NCBI GenBank assembly: GCA_040269895.1 | Contig: CP158568.1 | Span: forward strand, 806,001 to 870,000 | Direction of reading: 5' to 3' | DNA length: 64,000 nucleotides | Source of the DNA: Ancalomicrobiaceae bacterium S20 | GTDB lineage: Bacteria; Pseudomonadota; Alphaproteobacteria; Rhizobiales; Ancalomicrobiaceae | In this document: positions 9,779 through 21,188 of the stretch, one piece after another | How the letters are laid out: each line of letters starts with the position of its first letter | Position numbering within the stretch: position 1 is the first letter of the stretch | The notes under the pieces: generated by a model | What the model saw: only the letters and a program-made list of their open reading frames with translations | What the model was told of the DNA's origin: nothing | Databases searched by the model: none | Program-made: the position numbers and the translations under genes

Positions 9779-10606
9779 TCAGCGGGTTTCGGGGCGCTCC
9801 GACGCCGGCGGTTCGACCGCGCCGCTCGCCGGCGTCGTTACCGTCTCGAATCGCTTGACCGTCTCGTCGTAGCGCGGATGCAGCGTGCCCATCAGCCGGT
9901 CCCAGAACGAGAAGGAATGGGCATAGTTGTAGCGGAAATAGCCGTGGTGCTGATCGTGGAACACGGTCGAGGCGAAGGGCCAGGGCGTGCGGCCCATCGG
10001 CGAGGCGAAGTGCTCGTAACCGGCGTGGCCGAGCATGCCGGAGATCTGGTCGTAGATCTTCTCGGCGACGAGCACCGGCCACGGGATCGGGATCACGAAG
10101 ACGATCAGGAAATAGAAGCTCTGGTTCAGGATCGCCTCGACCAGCGTCTCGTGGTGGTTGGTCCAGACGGTCGGGGCGACGCTCTTGTGGTGCAGCGCGT
10201 GGAAGCGATAGAGCGGCTTCCAGTGCAGGAGCCGGTGCAGCCAGTAGAACCAGGCATCGTAGAGCAGCACGGACGCCGCAAGCGTCAGCGGCACCGACCA
10301 CCAGGTGATCGGCAGCGGCGTCAGCGCCCAGCCCTGTCCTTGCGCGAACAGGCCGCCCGAGAAGCACAGCGCGATCACGCCGATCGAGCCGGGAGCGTAT
10401 TTGAGTTCGCCCCACTTGTTCTCGTTGGTGCGGTGGATCTGGATGCGGCGCTCGGGATGGCGCGCGTTCATGATCTCGAAAAAGGCGCCGGTGACGAGCC
10501 CGATCACCACGATCGAGGCGACCACGAGCGCGAACAGGGCGAGGAATTCGGTCCAGCCCGCGCCGGGCCGAAGCGCGGCGCCGGCGGTCTCGATCCAGGT
10601 CAGCAT
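9779..10606 (-). CDS. Sterol desaturase / fatty acid hydroxylase superfamily membrane protein
   Basis: 275-residue integral membrane protein with the di-iron histidine motifs of the superfamily: HRLLH, then HALHHK (HxxHH), a further NHHET, and HDQHHGYFRYNYAH near the C-terminus. Several hydrophobic segments precede and separate these, placing the metal site on the cytoplasmic face. Bacterial members hydroxylate or desaturate lipids, hopanoids or carotenoids; the substrate here is unknown. It is isolated, ending at its own terminator and starting about 140 bases from the neighbouring toxin-antitoxin genes. Confidence 0.88.
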   Translation of the reverse strand: MLTWIETAGAALRPGAGWTEFLALFALVVASIVVIGLVTGAFFEIMNARHPERRIQIHRTNENKWGELKYAPGSIGVIALCFSGGLFAQGQGWALTPLPITWWSVPLTLAASVLLYDAWFYWLHRLLHWKPLYRFHALHHKSVAPTVWTNHHETLVEAILNQSFYFLIVFVIPIPWPVLVAEKIYDQISGMLGHAGYEHFASPMGRTPWPFASTVFHDQHHGYFRYNYAHSFSFWDRLMGTLHPRYDETVKRFETVTTPASGAVEPPASERPETR

Positions 10607-10748
10607 GGGGAACTCCAGCCTCGAATGCGTTTGCGGCGGACACTAGTGGCGTGTGTGCGCCGCCACAAGCCGCGATACTGCGGAGGTGGGGCGGTTCGAT
10701 GGCCAGAGGTGTCGCAAATGCGTGTTCGCATTCGGCAACACGAAGTTG

Positions 10749-11180
10749 TCAGCCGATCGTCCAGAGTTCGACGCCGATTTCGGCTGCGGCGCGTGCCAGC
10801 TGGCGGTCGAAAGTCGCCAGCGCACATTTTTCCGTCTGAGCGAGATGCAGGTAGGCCGCATCATAGGCCGAGAGGCCGGTTTTACGGGCGAGCCGAGCGA
10901 TGGCGGCGGCTTCGATCGTGTCGGCGGCGAGAATCCGCACCGGCAATCGCAACAAGGCCATCAATGCACGCTCGCCGGCAGCAGCCTGCGCCAGCGTGTT
11001 GAATACCTTTCGGACCAGGACATTGGCAATTTCGAGCGGCCAGATCGCAGGAACCAGCGCGCCGCGATGGCGGATGGCGTCGATGACGGCGGCGGCGGTC
11101 CGCTCGTCTTCGTTCGGAGCCACCATGGCAAGCGCGACACTGGCGTCCAGGACAAGCTCGCGGCCGCCGTCCGATGCCAT
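10749..11180 (-). CDS. PIN-domain toxin (VapC-like), second module
   Basis: 143-residue PIN-domain protein with acidic site residues in LVLDASVALA, PLEIANVLV, AYDAAYLHLA and ATFDRQLA. The start ATG overlaps the stop of the antitoxin gene by one base (TGATG), typical of coupled toxin-antitoxin translation. It is related in layout to the PIN toxin at 6.3-6.7 kb but differs in sequence, and its partner belongs to another antitoxin family. Expected activity is metal-dependent RNA cleavage. Confidence 0.88.
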   Translation of the reverse strand: MASDGGRELVLDASVALAMVAPNEDERTAAAVIDAIRHRGALVPAIWPLEIANVLVRKVFNTLAQAAAGERALMALLRLPVRILAADTIEAAAIARLARKTGLSAYDAAYLHLAQTEKCALATFDRQLARAAAEIGVELWTIG

Positions 11181-11428
11181 CACCGCCGACCCTCGTCGCG
11201 AAGGACGCGGATCTCCTCGGTCGTCAGGGTGACGTTCGATGCTGCAAGGGCATCCCGGGCGGCGGTGATTTCCCGTGCGATCTCGCCGAAGTCGTCAACC
11301 GCGACAGCGGGAACGAGCCTCGCGACCGGGCGACCGTGACGGGTTATCACCACTTCCTCGCCACGCACGACATGGTCGAGCAGCGCGGAGAGCTTGTTTT
11401 TCGCTTCGAGCGTTCCGACCGTAATCAT
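11180..11428 (-). CDS. Phd/YefM-type (prevent-host-death family) antitoxin
   Basis: 82-residue antitoxin. The N-terminal MITVGTLEAKNKLSALLDHV and the following GEEVVITRHGRPVARLVP hairpin are the classical Phd/YefM DNA-binding fold. The C-terminal TTEEIRVLRDEGRR helix should bind the PIN toxin encoded immediately downstream. I chose the ATG at 11428, preceded by a GAGG site, over an upstream TTG. The pair lies just downstream of purB on the same strand and probably represses its own promoter. Confidence 0.9.
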   Translation of the reverse strand: MITVGTLEAKNKLSALLDHVVRGEEVVITRHGRPVARLVPAVAVDDFGEIAREITAARDALAASNVTLTTEEIRVLRDEGRR

Positions 11429-11490
11429 TTCTGGCCTCAAATCTGGCTAGAAAATAGCCCGGCAGGCCTCGGTTGACAAGGACAATGGCC

Positions 11491-12819
<1,329 letters not shown>

Positions 12820-13127
12820 CGGCGGGCCTCGGACAGGTTCGGGCGGCGGGGGCGGGCGAGCGGGTTCGGCGGACGAGCGTCGCCGGCGCCGCCCGCGCAT
12901 TACCAGAGCGTCGCCCTCGCGACAATCCGGAGCGCGTCGCCCTCGCGACAATGCGGAACGGCGGCGGGCGCTAGGCTGCGATGCGCGACGGTCCGGCGCC
13001 CGCGCCGCGGCACGGCTGCGCTTACGCATCTTTGCCGACATGCGCGGGAGCGGTTGCCGGCGCCGCGGCGGCGACGCATGATCCGGTCCGCTTCGTCCCT
13101 TTGCCTTTCCTGTCCGGGAGTTGTCCC

Positions 13128-14372
13128 TTGTCTTCCATCGACGTGATCGCCCTCGGCGCCGGTATGGTCGGCGTGTCGGCCGCCCTCCAGCTGACGCGGC
13201 GCGGCCGCAAGGTCGTGCTGGTCGATCGCCGCGAGCCGGGGCAGGAGACGAGCTTCGGGAACGCCGGCATTCTCGAGCGCGAAGGCCTGGTGCCGACCGG
13301 CTTCCCGCGCGAGCTCTCCGCGCTGCTGCGCTACGGGCTCAATCTGGCGCCGGAGGCGAACTACCGGCTGCGCGACCTGCCGGGGCTCGCGTCCTGGCTC
13401 TGGGCGTTCCGCAAGCACTCGACCGACGCGGCGGCGGAAGCCTATGCCGCGGCGAACGATGCGCTATGCCGGGAGGGCATCGCCGAGCACCGGCTGCTCA
13501 GCGCCGAGGCCGGGGCCGATCGGCTGTTCCGCGAGACCGGCTGGATCCGGCTCTACCGCACCCCGCAGGGCTTTGCCGGCACGAAACTCCTGCTCGCGCT
13601 GTCGGATCGCTACGGGGTCAAGTACCAGCACCTGACGACCAAGGAACTGACCGACCTCGAGCCGCATATCGCCGCCGACAAGGTCTTCGAGGCCTTGCGT
13701 TTTCCCGAGACGCAGTCGGTCTCCTGGCCCGAGGCGGTGACGCGCGCCTATGCCGACCTGTTCCTCAAGCTCGGCGGCCGGTTCGTGACCGGCGAGGCGC
13801 AGTCGCTGCGCCAGACCGAGACCGGCTGGGCGGTCAATACGGCCGAGGGCGAGATCGCGGCGCCCGAGGTCGTGCTCGCGCTCGGACCGTGGTCGGCGGA
13901 ACTGGCCGCGAAGTTCGGCTATCGCTTCCCGCTCGCCTCCAAGCGCGGCTACCACGTGCATTACGGCTCCGAGGGCAATGCCGTCCTCAACGCGCCGGTG
14001 GTCGATTGCGAGCGCGGCTATGTGCTGGCGCCGATGGAGAAGGGCATCCGGCTCACGACCGGCATCGAGATCGCCGATCGCGATGCGCCGCCGAACTACC
14101 GGCAGCTCAACCAGCTCGACCAGATTGCGCGCGAGATGTTCCCGCTCGCCGAGGAACGGGCGCCGCGCTGGCTCGGCCGGCGCCCGGCGATGCCCGACCA
14201 CCTGCCGGTGCTCGGCCCGGCGCCGCGCCACCGCGGCCTGTGGTTCGACTTCGGCCACGGCCATCTCGGCTTCACGCAAGGGCCGGTCTCGGGCCGGCTG
14301 CTCGCCGACATGATGACCGGGGCGCAACCCTTCCTCGACGTCTCCGCGTTGAAGCCGACGCGCTTCGTCTGA
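13128..14372 (+). CDS. FAD-dependent oxidoreductase, D-amino-acid dehydrogenase (DadA)-like
   Basis: 414-residue flavoprotein of the DAO superfamily. The N-terminal IDVIALGAGMVGVSAALQL is a dinucleotide-binding Rossmann motif, followed by the LVDRREPGQETSFGNAG segment typical of DadA-like enzymes. The C-terminal WLGRRPAMPDHLPVLGPAPR motif is also conserved. It likely oxidises a D-amino acid or related amine, passing electrons to the respiratory chain. I use a TTG start at 13128 with a GGAG site seven bases upstream, because it places the Rossmann motif at the extreme N-terminus as usual. No partner dehydrogenase or racemase gene is adjacent. Confidence 0.88.
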   Translation: MSSIDVIALGAGMVGVSAALQLTRRGRKVVLVDRREPGQETSFGNAGILEREGLVPTGFPRELSALLRYGLNLAPEANYRLRDLPGLASWLWAFRKHSTDAAAEAYAAANDALCREGIAEHRLLSAEAGADRLFRETGWIRLYRTPQGFAGTKLLLALSDRYGVKYQHLTTKELTDLEPHIAADKVFEALRFPETQSVSWPEAVTRAYADLFLKLGGRFVTGEAQSLRQTETGWAVNTAEGEIAAPEVVLALGPWSAELAAKFGYRFPLASKRGYHVHYGSEGNAVLNAPVVDCERGYVLAPMEKGIRLTTGIEIADRDAPPNYRQLNQLDQIAREMFPLAEERAPRWLGRRPAMPDHLPVLGPAPRHRGLWFDFGHGHLGFTQGPVSGRLLADMMTGAQPFLDVSALKPTRFV

Positions 14373-14434
14373 ACCGGGCCTCGAGGCCCGGTGCGGTCGC
14401 GCATCGACGGACATTGCGAACGGGGAGGGTGTTC

Positions 14435-15037
14435 ATGAAGCGGATCGTGGTCGCGCTGGTGCTCGGGCTGACGGTGCCTGGGCTGGTGGTCGGCGCCGCG
14501 CCTTCGGCTCGGGCCGACAGCAGCTATCTCGAGGACAACGTCTCGAAGGCCGATCGCGATCGGCTGGAGCGGTTCGAGGCGGCGCGGACCGCCGGGCTCG
14601 CCGAGGCGCGGGCCGGCGGCGCGCCGGCGGATCTCTCGGTGCTCGATCAGGTGCTTGCGGGCAAGCCGCAGTCGCTGCGCGAGGGCGACATCCGCGGCAA
14701 GTATCGCTGCCGGACCATCAAGCTCGGCGGCCAGCCGCCGCTGACCATCTACGGCTGGTTCGATTGCGTGCTCGGCGAGGACGATCTCGGCTACAGGCTC
14801 GACAAGACCACCGGTTCGCAGCGTTTCTCCGGCCATTTCATCGACGACACCGACACGTCGATGATCTTCTGGGGCGCCAATTACGTGCAGGGCGAGAAGC
14901 CCCGCCGCTACGGCGCCGATGCCGACCAGAACAGCGTCGGCCGGCTGGTGAAGCTCGGCCCGAAGCGGCTCAGGCTCGAACTGCCCTGGCCGAAGTTCGA
15001 ATCCAAGTTCGACATCATCGAGCTGGTGAAGCCCTGA
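14435..15037 (+). CDS. Secreted DUF4893-type protein
   Basis: 200 residues with a signal peptide (MKRIVVALVLGLTVPG, likely cleavage after ARA near residue 27). The mature part contains the GKYRCRTIKLGG and YGWFDCVLGEDD segments and ends with LPWPKFESKFDIIELV, features I associate with the DUF4893 family of alphaproteobacterial periplasmic proteins. Two Cys could form one disulfide. Function is unknown. It follows the FAD oxidoreductase by 62 bases with its own ribosome-binding site (GGGGAGGG), so it may be co-transcribed. Confidence 0.75.
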   Translation: MKRIVVALVLGLTVPGLVVGAAPSARADSSYLEDNVSKADRDRLERFEAARTAGLAEARAGGAPADLSVLDQVLAGKPQSLREGDIRGKYRCRTIKLGGQPPLTIYGWFDCVLGEDDLGYRLDKTTGSQRFSGHFIDDTDTSMIFWGANYVQGEKPRRYGADADQNSVGRLVKLGPKRLRLELPWPKFESKFDIIELVKP

Positions 15038-15085
15038 AGCCGGCCGCTGCCGGCCGGCGGGCGCCGCGCCCGTCGGTCGGGAGGC

Positions 15086-15565
15086 TCAGCCTTCGCGGAG
15101 CGGCAGGCTCGGCGTGTCCTTGACCGTGTTGACCACGATGCGCGACTGCACGTCGCTGACCAGATTGTTGTTGAGCAGCTTGTTCCGGAGAAAGGCGTCG
15201 TAGGTCTTGATGTCCTCGGCGACGACCTTGATCAGATAGTCGACCGCCCCGGTGATCCGCTCGCAGGTGACGACTTCGGGCCAGCGCGTCACCAGCCGGT
15301 CGAACTCCTCCATGTTCTCGCGCGACGGCAGCGCGAGTTTCACGAAAGCGTAGGACACGAAGCCGAGACCGACCGCTTCGCGGTCGACGTGGGCCGCGAT
15401 CTGCGTGATGATACCGCTCTCCTTCAGCCGCTTGATCCGGCGCCAGCACGGCGTCTGGCTCATGCCGGCCTCGCGCGCGACATCGGCGATGGCGAGCGAG
15501 GCGTCGCGCTGCAGGATGCGCAGGATGCGGATGTCGCCGGCGTCGAGATGGATCTTTTCGCTCAT
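15086..15565 (-). CDS. Lrp/AsnC-family transcriptional regulator
   Basis: 159 residues with an N-terminal helix-turn-helix (RILQRDASLAIADVAREAG then SQTPCWRRIKRLKESG) and a C-terminal RAM effector domain including the conserved RITGAVDYLIKVVA stretch. Lrp-type regulators bind amino acids and control amino-acid metabolism. It is divergent from the indolepyruvate:ferredoxin oxidoreductase gene, whose substrate derives from aromatic amino acids, so it is the probable local regulator of that gene. Confidence 0.93.
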   Translation of the reverse strand: MSEKIHLDAGDIRILRILQRDASLAIADVAREAGMSQTPCWRRIKRLKESGIITQIAAHVDREAVGLGFVSYAFVKLALPSRENMEEFDRLVTRWPEVVTCERITGAVDYLIKVVAEDIKTYDAFLRNKLLNNNLVSDVQSRIVVNTVKDTPSLPLREG

Positions 15566-15743
15566 GGGTCCGTTTCGAGAAGAAAATCACGGCTAAAATG
15601 GATTGTAGCGGGACAATAGCACGGAAATCGCCCGAAACGAGGAGCATCATCATACCATAGGCCGATGGCTGGCCGGCGGCCGACGCGAAGCTCGGGGACG
15701 GCGAGTGCGTCGGCGGGGCAGCCGATCGCGAGGAGGATCGCCG

Positions 15744-18700
15744 ATGACGCATGTCGCCCGGAACATCGATCTCGCGGACAAGTACACGCTCGAACAGGGA
15801 CGAGCGTATCTGACCGGCATCCAGGCGCTGGTCCGGGTCGGCTTCGACCGCATCCGCCTCGATCGCCGGGCCGGCCTCAAGACCGGCGGCTTCATCTCCG
15901 GCTACCGCGGCTCGCCGCTCGGCGGCTACGACCAGCAGCTCCAGTCGGCCCGCACGCTGCTCCGCGCCCACGACATCGTGTTCCAGCCGGGCGTCAACGA
16001 GGAGCTCGCGGCCGCGGCGGTCTGGGGCACGCAGAAGGTCGATCTCGCGGGCCAGGGCTCCACGCATCAGGGCGTGTTCGGCATCTGGTACGGCAAGGCG
16101 CCGGGCGTCGATCGCTCGGGCGACGTGTTCCGCCATGCCAACGCCTCCGGCACCGCGCGGCTCGGCGGGTGCCTCGCCATCGCCGGCGACGACCACCTTG
16201 CGAAATCCTCGACGGTCGCCTGCCAGTCGGAACTGACCTTCGCCGATCTCGAAATGCCGGTTCTGAACCCGGCCGATCTGCAGGACGTGCTCGACTACGG
16301 TCTGCACGGGCTCGAGCTGTCGCGCTGGTCCGGGCTCTGGACCGCGATGATCGCGCTCGCCGATACGATGGATTCCTCCGGCATCATCAACGTCGACCTC
16401 GACCGCCACGTATTCAATCGGCCGCTCGACGTCGCCGATCCGCGTGGGGACAGCGACCTCAACAAGAAGATCTTTCTCGCCAACCGGCTCGAATTCGAAG
16501 TCTCTGTGCGCGAGAGGCGGCTCCCGGCCGCGCAGGGGTACGCTCGGGCCAACGGGCTCGACGGCGTGCGCTTCGGCTCGCGCCGGCCGCGCATCGGGCT
16601 GGTCGCGACCGGCAAGGCCTATCGCGACCTGCGGCAGGCGCTCGACATCATCGGCATCGACGAGGCGCGCGCCCGCGAGATCGGCCTTGCGATCTACAAG
16701 GTGGCGATGAGCTGGCCCATTGAGCCGAACGGCATCGCCGCCTTCGCGCGCGGGCTGGAAAAGCTGGTCGTGGTCGAGCACAAGCGCGGCTTCATGGAGC
16801 CGCAGATCAAGGACATCCTGTTCCATTGGCCGGAGCACATGCGCCCGGAGGTCTGGGGCAAGACGACGCCGAAGGGCGCGCCGTTCCTCGCCTCGGTGCG
16901 CGAACTGTCCTCGGCCGACATCGTGCCGGCGCTGCTCGCGGTCATTCCCGAGGCGCAGCAGGGCGAGGACATGCGCGCTGCGGCGCGGCGGCTCGTCGAA
17001 CAGTCGGTGTTCGCCGCCGGCCACGCGACCGACGCGCGCCGCTCGCCCTACTTCTGCTCGGGCTGCCCGCATTCGTCCTCGACGAAGACACCCGAAGGCA
17101 GTCGCGCCATGCCGGGCATCGGCTGTCACGCGATGGCTGAAATCGCCGAGCGCGCGACCGACGGCGTGGTGGCGATGGGGGGCGAGGGCGTGCCCTGGAT
17201 CGGCCAGCAGCCGTTCTCCAAGGACGGCCACATGTTTGCCAACCTCGGCGACGGCACGTTCTACCATTCCGGCAGCCTCGCGATTCGCCAGGCGGTCGCG
17301 GCCAAGGCGCATATCACCTACAAGATCCTCTACAATGACGCGGTCGCGATGACCGGCGGCCAGGTCCACGACGGCCCGCTCAGCCCGCAGAAGATCGCCG
17401 CGCTGGTGCGCGCGGAGGGCGTCGAGCGCATCGTCGTCGTCACCGACGAACCCGAGCGCTATGACGGCGCCAACGGCCTGCCGGCCTTCGTCACCGTGCA
17501 TCATCGCGACGAACTGATGCCGGTGCAGAAGGACCTCGCGGCCTATCCGGGCGTCTCGGTCATGATCTACGACCAGACCTGCGCGGCGGAAAAGCGCCGA
17601 CGGCGCAAGAAGGGGCATTACCCGGATCCGGCGACGCGGCTGTTCGTCAACGACCGCGTCTGCGAGGACTGCGGCGACTGCTCGGTGCAGTCGAACTGCG
17701 TCTCGGTCGAGCCGATCGAGACGGATTTCGGCCGCAAGCGGCACATCAACCAGTCGAGCTGCAACAAGGATTTCTCTTGCGTTTCGGGCTTCTGCCCGTC
17801 GTTCGTCTGGGTCGACGGCGCGGGCCCGCGCAAGGCGGCCGGGCGGCTCGATGCGCATGATCTGCTCGCCGGGCTGGCCGATCCGGCGATCGCGCCGCTC
17901 GAGCGAACGCTGAACCTGCTCATCACCGGCATCGGCGGCAACGGCGTCACGACGGTCGCGGCCGTGCTGGCGATGGCCGCGCATGTCGACGGCATCGAGA
18001 CGCTGACGCTCGACATGACCGGGCTCGCGCAGAAGGGCGGCCCGGTGACGAGCCATGTCCGCTTCGCCGCACCCGGTCGCGAGATCGAGGGGCCGCGCGT
18101 GCCGCTCGCCTCGCTCGACGTGCTGATCGCGGCCGACATGCTGGTCGCGGCCGGCGGCGAGACGCTGGCGATGACACATCGCGACCGCACCCGCACCGTC
18201 GCCAACGGCCGGGTCGCGCCGTCGGCGGAATTCGTGCTGCGCCAGACCCAGTCGTTCGAGGCGGCGAAGCTCGCGCGCACACTCGGCGAGGCCTCGCTCG
18301 GCTTCGATGCCTTCGACGCGGCCGGCATCGCCGAGCAGCTGTTCGGCGATGCGATCTACGCCAACATGATGCTGATCGGCTACGCGCTGCAGAAGGGCCT
18401 GCTGCCGGTCTCGCCGCTCGGCATCGAGACGGCGATCCGGCTGAACGGCGCGTCCGTTGCGCAGAACATCGCCGCGGTCGCGGCGGGCGCGCGCTCGCCG
18501 CCGATCCGGCGCGGATCGAGCGGCTGGTGAAGCCGCGGCCGGCGCCAGCGCCGATGGCGCTCGCGGCGCGGATCGGCTTCCTCGCCGGCGAGCTCGAAGC
18601 CTATCAGGACGCGGCTTACGCCCGCCGCTTCCGCGATCTTGTGGCCAAGGTCGGCGCGGCCGAGGCCGCCGCCATGGGGACGGGCGTCGAGACGCTGACG

Positions 18701-19227
18701 CGGGCGGTGGCGGAAAGCCTCTACAAGGTCATGGCGATCAAGGACGAATACGAGGTGGCGCGGCTCTATGCCGACCCGGCCTTCCGCGCCAAGCTCGAAG
18801 CCGAGTTCGACGGCGTCGACAAGCTGCGCGTGATGCTCGCCCCGCCGCTGTTCGCCCGTATCGACCCGGCGACCGGCCGGCCGCGCAAGCGGGCGTTCGG
18901 GCCCTGGGTCTTCACCGCCTTCAAGGGGCTCGCGGCGGCGAAGCGACTGCGCGGCACGATGCTCGATCCGTTCGGCTATACGGCCGAGCGCAAGGCCGAG
19001 CGCGCCTGGCGCGAGGCCTATGTCGCCGAGATCGAGCGCATCGTCGCGGCGCTGACGCCGGCGAGCCATGGCCTGCTCGCCGAGATCGCGGCGGTGCCGA
19101 TGCAGGCCAAGGGCTATGGCCCGGTCAAGCACGCCAACATGGAAAGGCGAAGGCGCGCCGCGCGGCGCTTTGGGCGCGGCTCGCGCCGGTCGATGCCGGC
19201 GAACGGCTCGGCGTCGCGGCGGAATGA
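15744..19227 (+). pseudogene. Indolepyruvate:ferredoxin oxidoreductase, full-length fused type, interrupted by two frameshifts
   Basis: Reads as one 1161-residue fused TPP/iron-sulfur 2-ketoacid oxidoreductase if two single missing bases are restored. It oxidatively decarboxylates indolepyruvate or other aryl pyruvates to acyl-CoA. The first ~914 codons are intact (15744 to ~18487), with CSGCPHS near residue 438 and a ferredoxin-like cluster CEDCGDCSVQSNC near residue 640. The frame shifts at 18484-18494 (GGCGCGCGC; adding one C gives GRALAADPARIERLV) and again at the AAA run 19143-19145 (adding one A gives NMEKAKARRAALW). It then ends at 19227 with the expected C-terminus. Start ATG has a perfect AGGAGG site. 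Sequencing error is as likely as true inactivation. Confidence 0.85.
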
Positions 19228-19299
19228 GCGGCCGCGCACCGAGCCGCCCCTCGGTCGGGTGACGTCCGGCCGGAGATCCGGAGAGCGGCGGGCGCGGGT

Positions 19300-20343
19300 T
19301 CAGGGCAGCTCGTGCCCGAACCGTTCTTGCCATGTCGGCAGCTGGTCGCCGGCGGCCGGGGTCGCGGCAGCGACGCCGCGCGCGATGGCACGGGCGAGCA
19401 CGTTGCCGGCCTCGATGGTCAGCGCGACGAAGTCGGGAAGCGGATCGGCGAGCGCGATCTTGCCGGTCGCGAGCGTGAAGATCAGATCGCCGTCGAAGGG
19501 CGTATGCGCCGGATAGATCGCGCGGGCGAAACCGTCGTGCGCCTGCACCGCCAGACGCTTGGCCTGCGCCTTGGTGATCGCCGCGTCGGTCGCAACGATG
19601 GCGATCGTGGTGTTGCCGCCGAGGGCAGGGGCATCCGCGGCATCGCTGCGTGCGACGCCTTTCAGGCGGGGCACGGCGGCATCCGCGGGTAGAGGCGAGG
19701 GCAGGCCGAGGCCGCCGAATTCCGCACCGATCTCGAAGGGAGCCGCCCAGAAGTGCGCACCGTCGCCGACATTGGTCGAGCCGACGGCATTGACCACCAC
19801 GAGCGCCGCGACCGTCGCACCGCTGGCGAGCACGGTCGAGGCGGTGCCGAGGCCGCCCTTCAGGATCGCGGTGGTGGCGCCTACGCCGGCGCCGGTCGTG
19901 CCACAGGCGAAGGGCGCGCGGCTCGCCGCAGTGGCCGCCGCATAGCCGAGATCGCGGTAGGGCGGGAAGCGGCCCCACGCCTTGTCGCCGCCGTTCAGCA
20001 GATCGAACACGATCGCGCCCGGCACGATCGGCACCGTCACAGGGCCGATCGCGAAGCCGCGCCCCTGCTCGCGCAAGGCCGCCTGCACGCCGGCGACGGC
20101 ATCGAGACCGAAGGCCGAGCCGCCCGAGAGCACGAGCGCGTCGATGCGGTCGACGGTCTCTTCCGGCGCCAGCAATTCCGTGTCGCGCGTGCCGGGCGCG
20201 CCGCCCATCACCTGCACGGAGGCGGTCGCCGGCTCGTCCGCAATTACGACCGTGACGCCGGACTTCAGGCGTGCGTCTTCGGCATGGCCGACGGTGAGGC
20301 CGGCGACATCGAGGATGGAATTGGTCGGTCCGGGACGGGGCAT
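19300..20343 (-). CDS. P1/S58-family self-processing peptidase (DmpA-like aminopeptidase)
   Basis: 347-residue Ntn-hydrolase-like enzyme of family S58. Conserved features are LSGGSAFGLDA, the GTTGAGVGATTAI segment, and GGNTTIAIVATDA, where autocleavage between Asn244 and Thr245 would free the catalytic Thr. Family members cleave N-terminal amino acids from peptides, amides or esters, some with D- or beta-residues. It is cytoplasmic (no signal). The upstream Uma2-family gene ends three bases before this start, so the two are likely co-translated. Confidence 0.88.
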   Translation of the reverse strand: MPRPGPTNSILDVAGLTVGHAEDARLKSGVTVVIADEPATASVQVMGGAPGTRDTELLAPEETVDRIDALVLSGGSAFGLDAVAGVQAALREQGRGFAIGPVTVPIVPGAIVFDLLNGGDKAWGRFPPYRDLGYAAATAASRAPFACGTTGAGVGATTAILKGGLGTASTVLASGATVAALVVVNAVGSTNVGDGAHFWAAPFEIGAEFGGLGLPSPLPADAAVPRLKGVARSDAADAPALGGNTTIAIVATDAAITKAQAKRLAVQAHDGFARAIYPAHTPFDGDLIFTLATGKIALADPLPDFVALTIEAGNVLARAIARGVAAATPAAGDQLPTWQERFGHELP

Positions 20344-20346
20344 GGT

Positions 20347-20961
20347 TCAGGCGGAGGCTGCGGCTGCTGGCGAAAGATCGACGTCTTCGTAGACGAGCGC
20401 GAGCGGCAGGTCCGCCTCGAGCGCGGGCAGGGGCAGCGCGGCCTCGATGCCGACGAAGGGCGTCATGATCCAGGCGGGGTCGTCGTCCTCGGACCCGGGC
20501 GAGCGGGTCCAGGATTCGACGCGCGCCTCGTTCTGATGCACGAGCAGGATCTGCGTCAGGCTCGGGATCGAGGCATAGCGTTCGAACTTGTAGCCGCGGT
20601 CCTTCACGATGGTCGACGGCGACAGCACTTCGACGACGATCACCGGATCGGTGATCACCCGGCCCTCGATCGGGGGGCCGCAGCGCACGAAGACATCGGG
20701 CACGCCAAGGAAGTGGTCGTCAGATCCAGTGCCGATGAAGACATCGCCGGGATAGGTGCGGCAACCGCGCGGACGAGAGCGCTCACGGAGCGCGGTATAC
20801 AGGTTTCCGACCAGTGACTGATGCCGCAACGTGTTGCCGGTCATGGCGACGGCGCGGCCGTCGATGAGCTCGAACCGGTCCTCCTTGGCCTCCGAGACGA
20901 GGTCGAGAAAGTCGGTGATCGTCAGATCCGGTTCGACCAGTTTGCGCAGCGGCCGGTTCAT
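20347..20961 (-). CDS. Uma2-family (DUF820) putative PD-(D/E)XK endonuclease
   Basis: 204-residue protein of the Uma2/DUF820 family: ITDFLDLVSEAKEDRFELIDG at the N-terminus, LGVPDVFVRCG and VIVVEVLSPST followed by KFERY form the PD-(D/E)XK-like core. The family is common in cyanobacteria and some alphaproteobacteria; cellular role is unknown and nuclease activity is predicted from fold only. Start MNRPLRKLV is chosen where similarity begins. Three bases separate it from the peptidase gene downstream. Confidence 0.82.
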   Translation of the reverse strand: MNRPLRKLVEPDLTITDFLDLVSEAKEDRFELIDGRAVAMTGNTLRHQSLVGNLYTALRERSRPRGCRTYPGDVFIGTGSDDHFLGVPDVFVRCGPPIEGRVITDPVIVVEVLSPSTIVKDRGYKFERYASIPSLTQILLVHQNEARVESWTRSPGSEDDDPAWIMTPFVGIEAALPLPALEADLPLALVYEDVDLSPAAAASA

Positions 20962-21188
20962 TGACCATCCTCCAACCAATGCGACCAGGATACCACGAGA
21001 TCCCGCGAAGCGGGGCATCGCGGCGAGAGCGGTATCCGATCCCGCGGGATCGCATGCCGCTCTCCTGATCCCGATTGATGCATGCGGTCCATGCCGTGGT
21101 TCCCGAGCCTTCCGAGTGACAGTGCACGTCGAGGCAAAAAGTATGATCTAACCTGACTGATCGGTCATTTTGGGGGGCTGGAAACGAA

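Noticed and set aside
15015..18179. 1054-residue open frame on the minus strand opposite the indolepyruvate oxidoreductase
   Set aside because: It is the antisense shadow of a conserved gene; composition is Arg/Ala/Val-rich with no motif, and it overlaps the Lrp gene in another frame.
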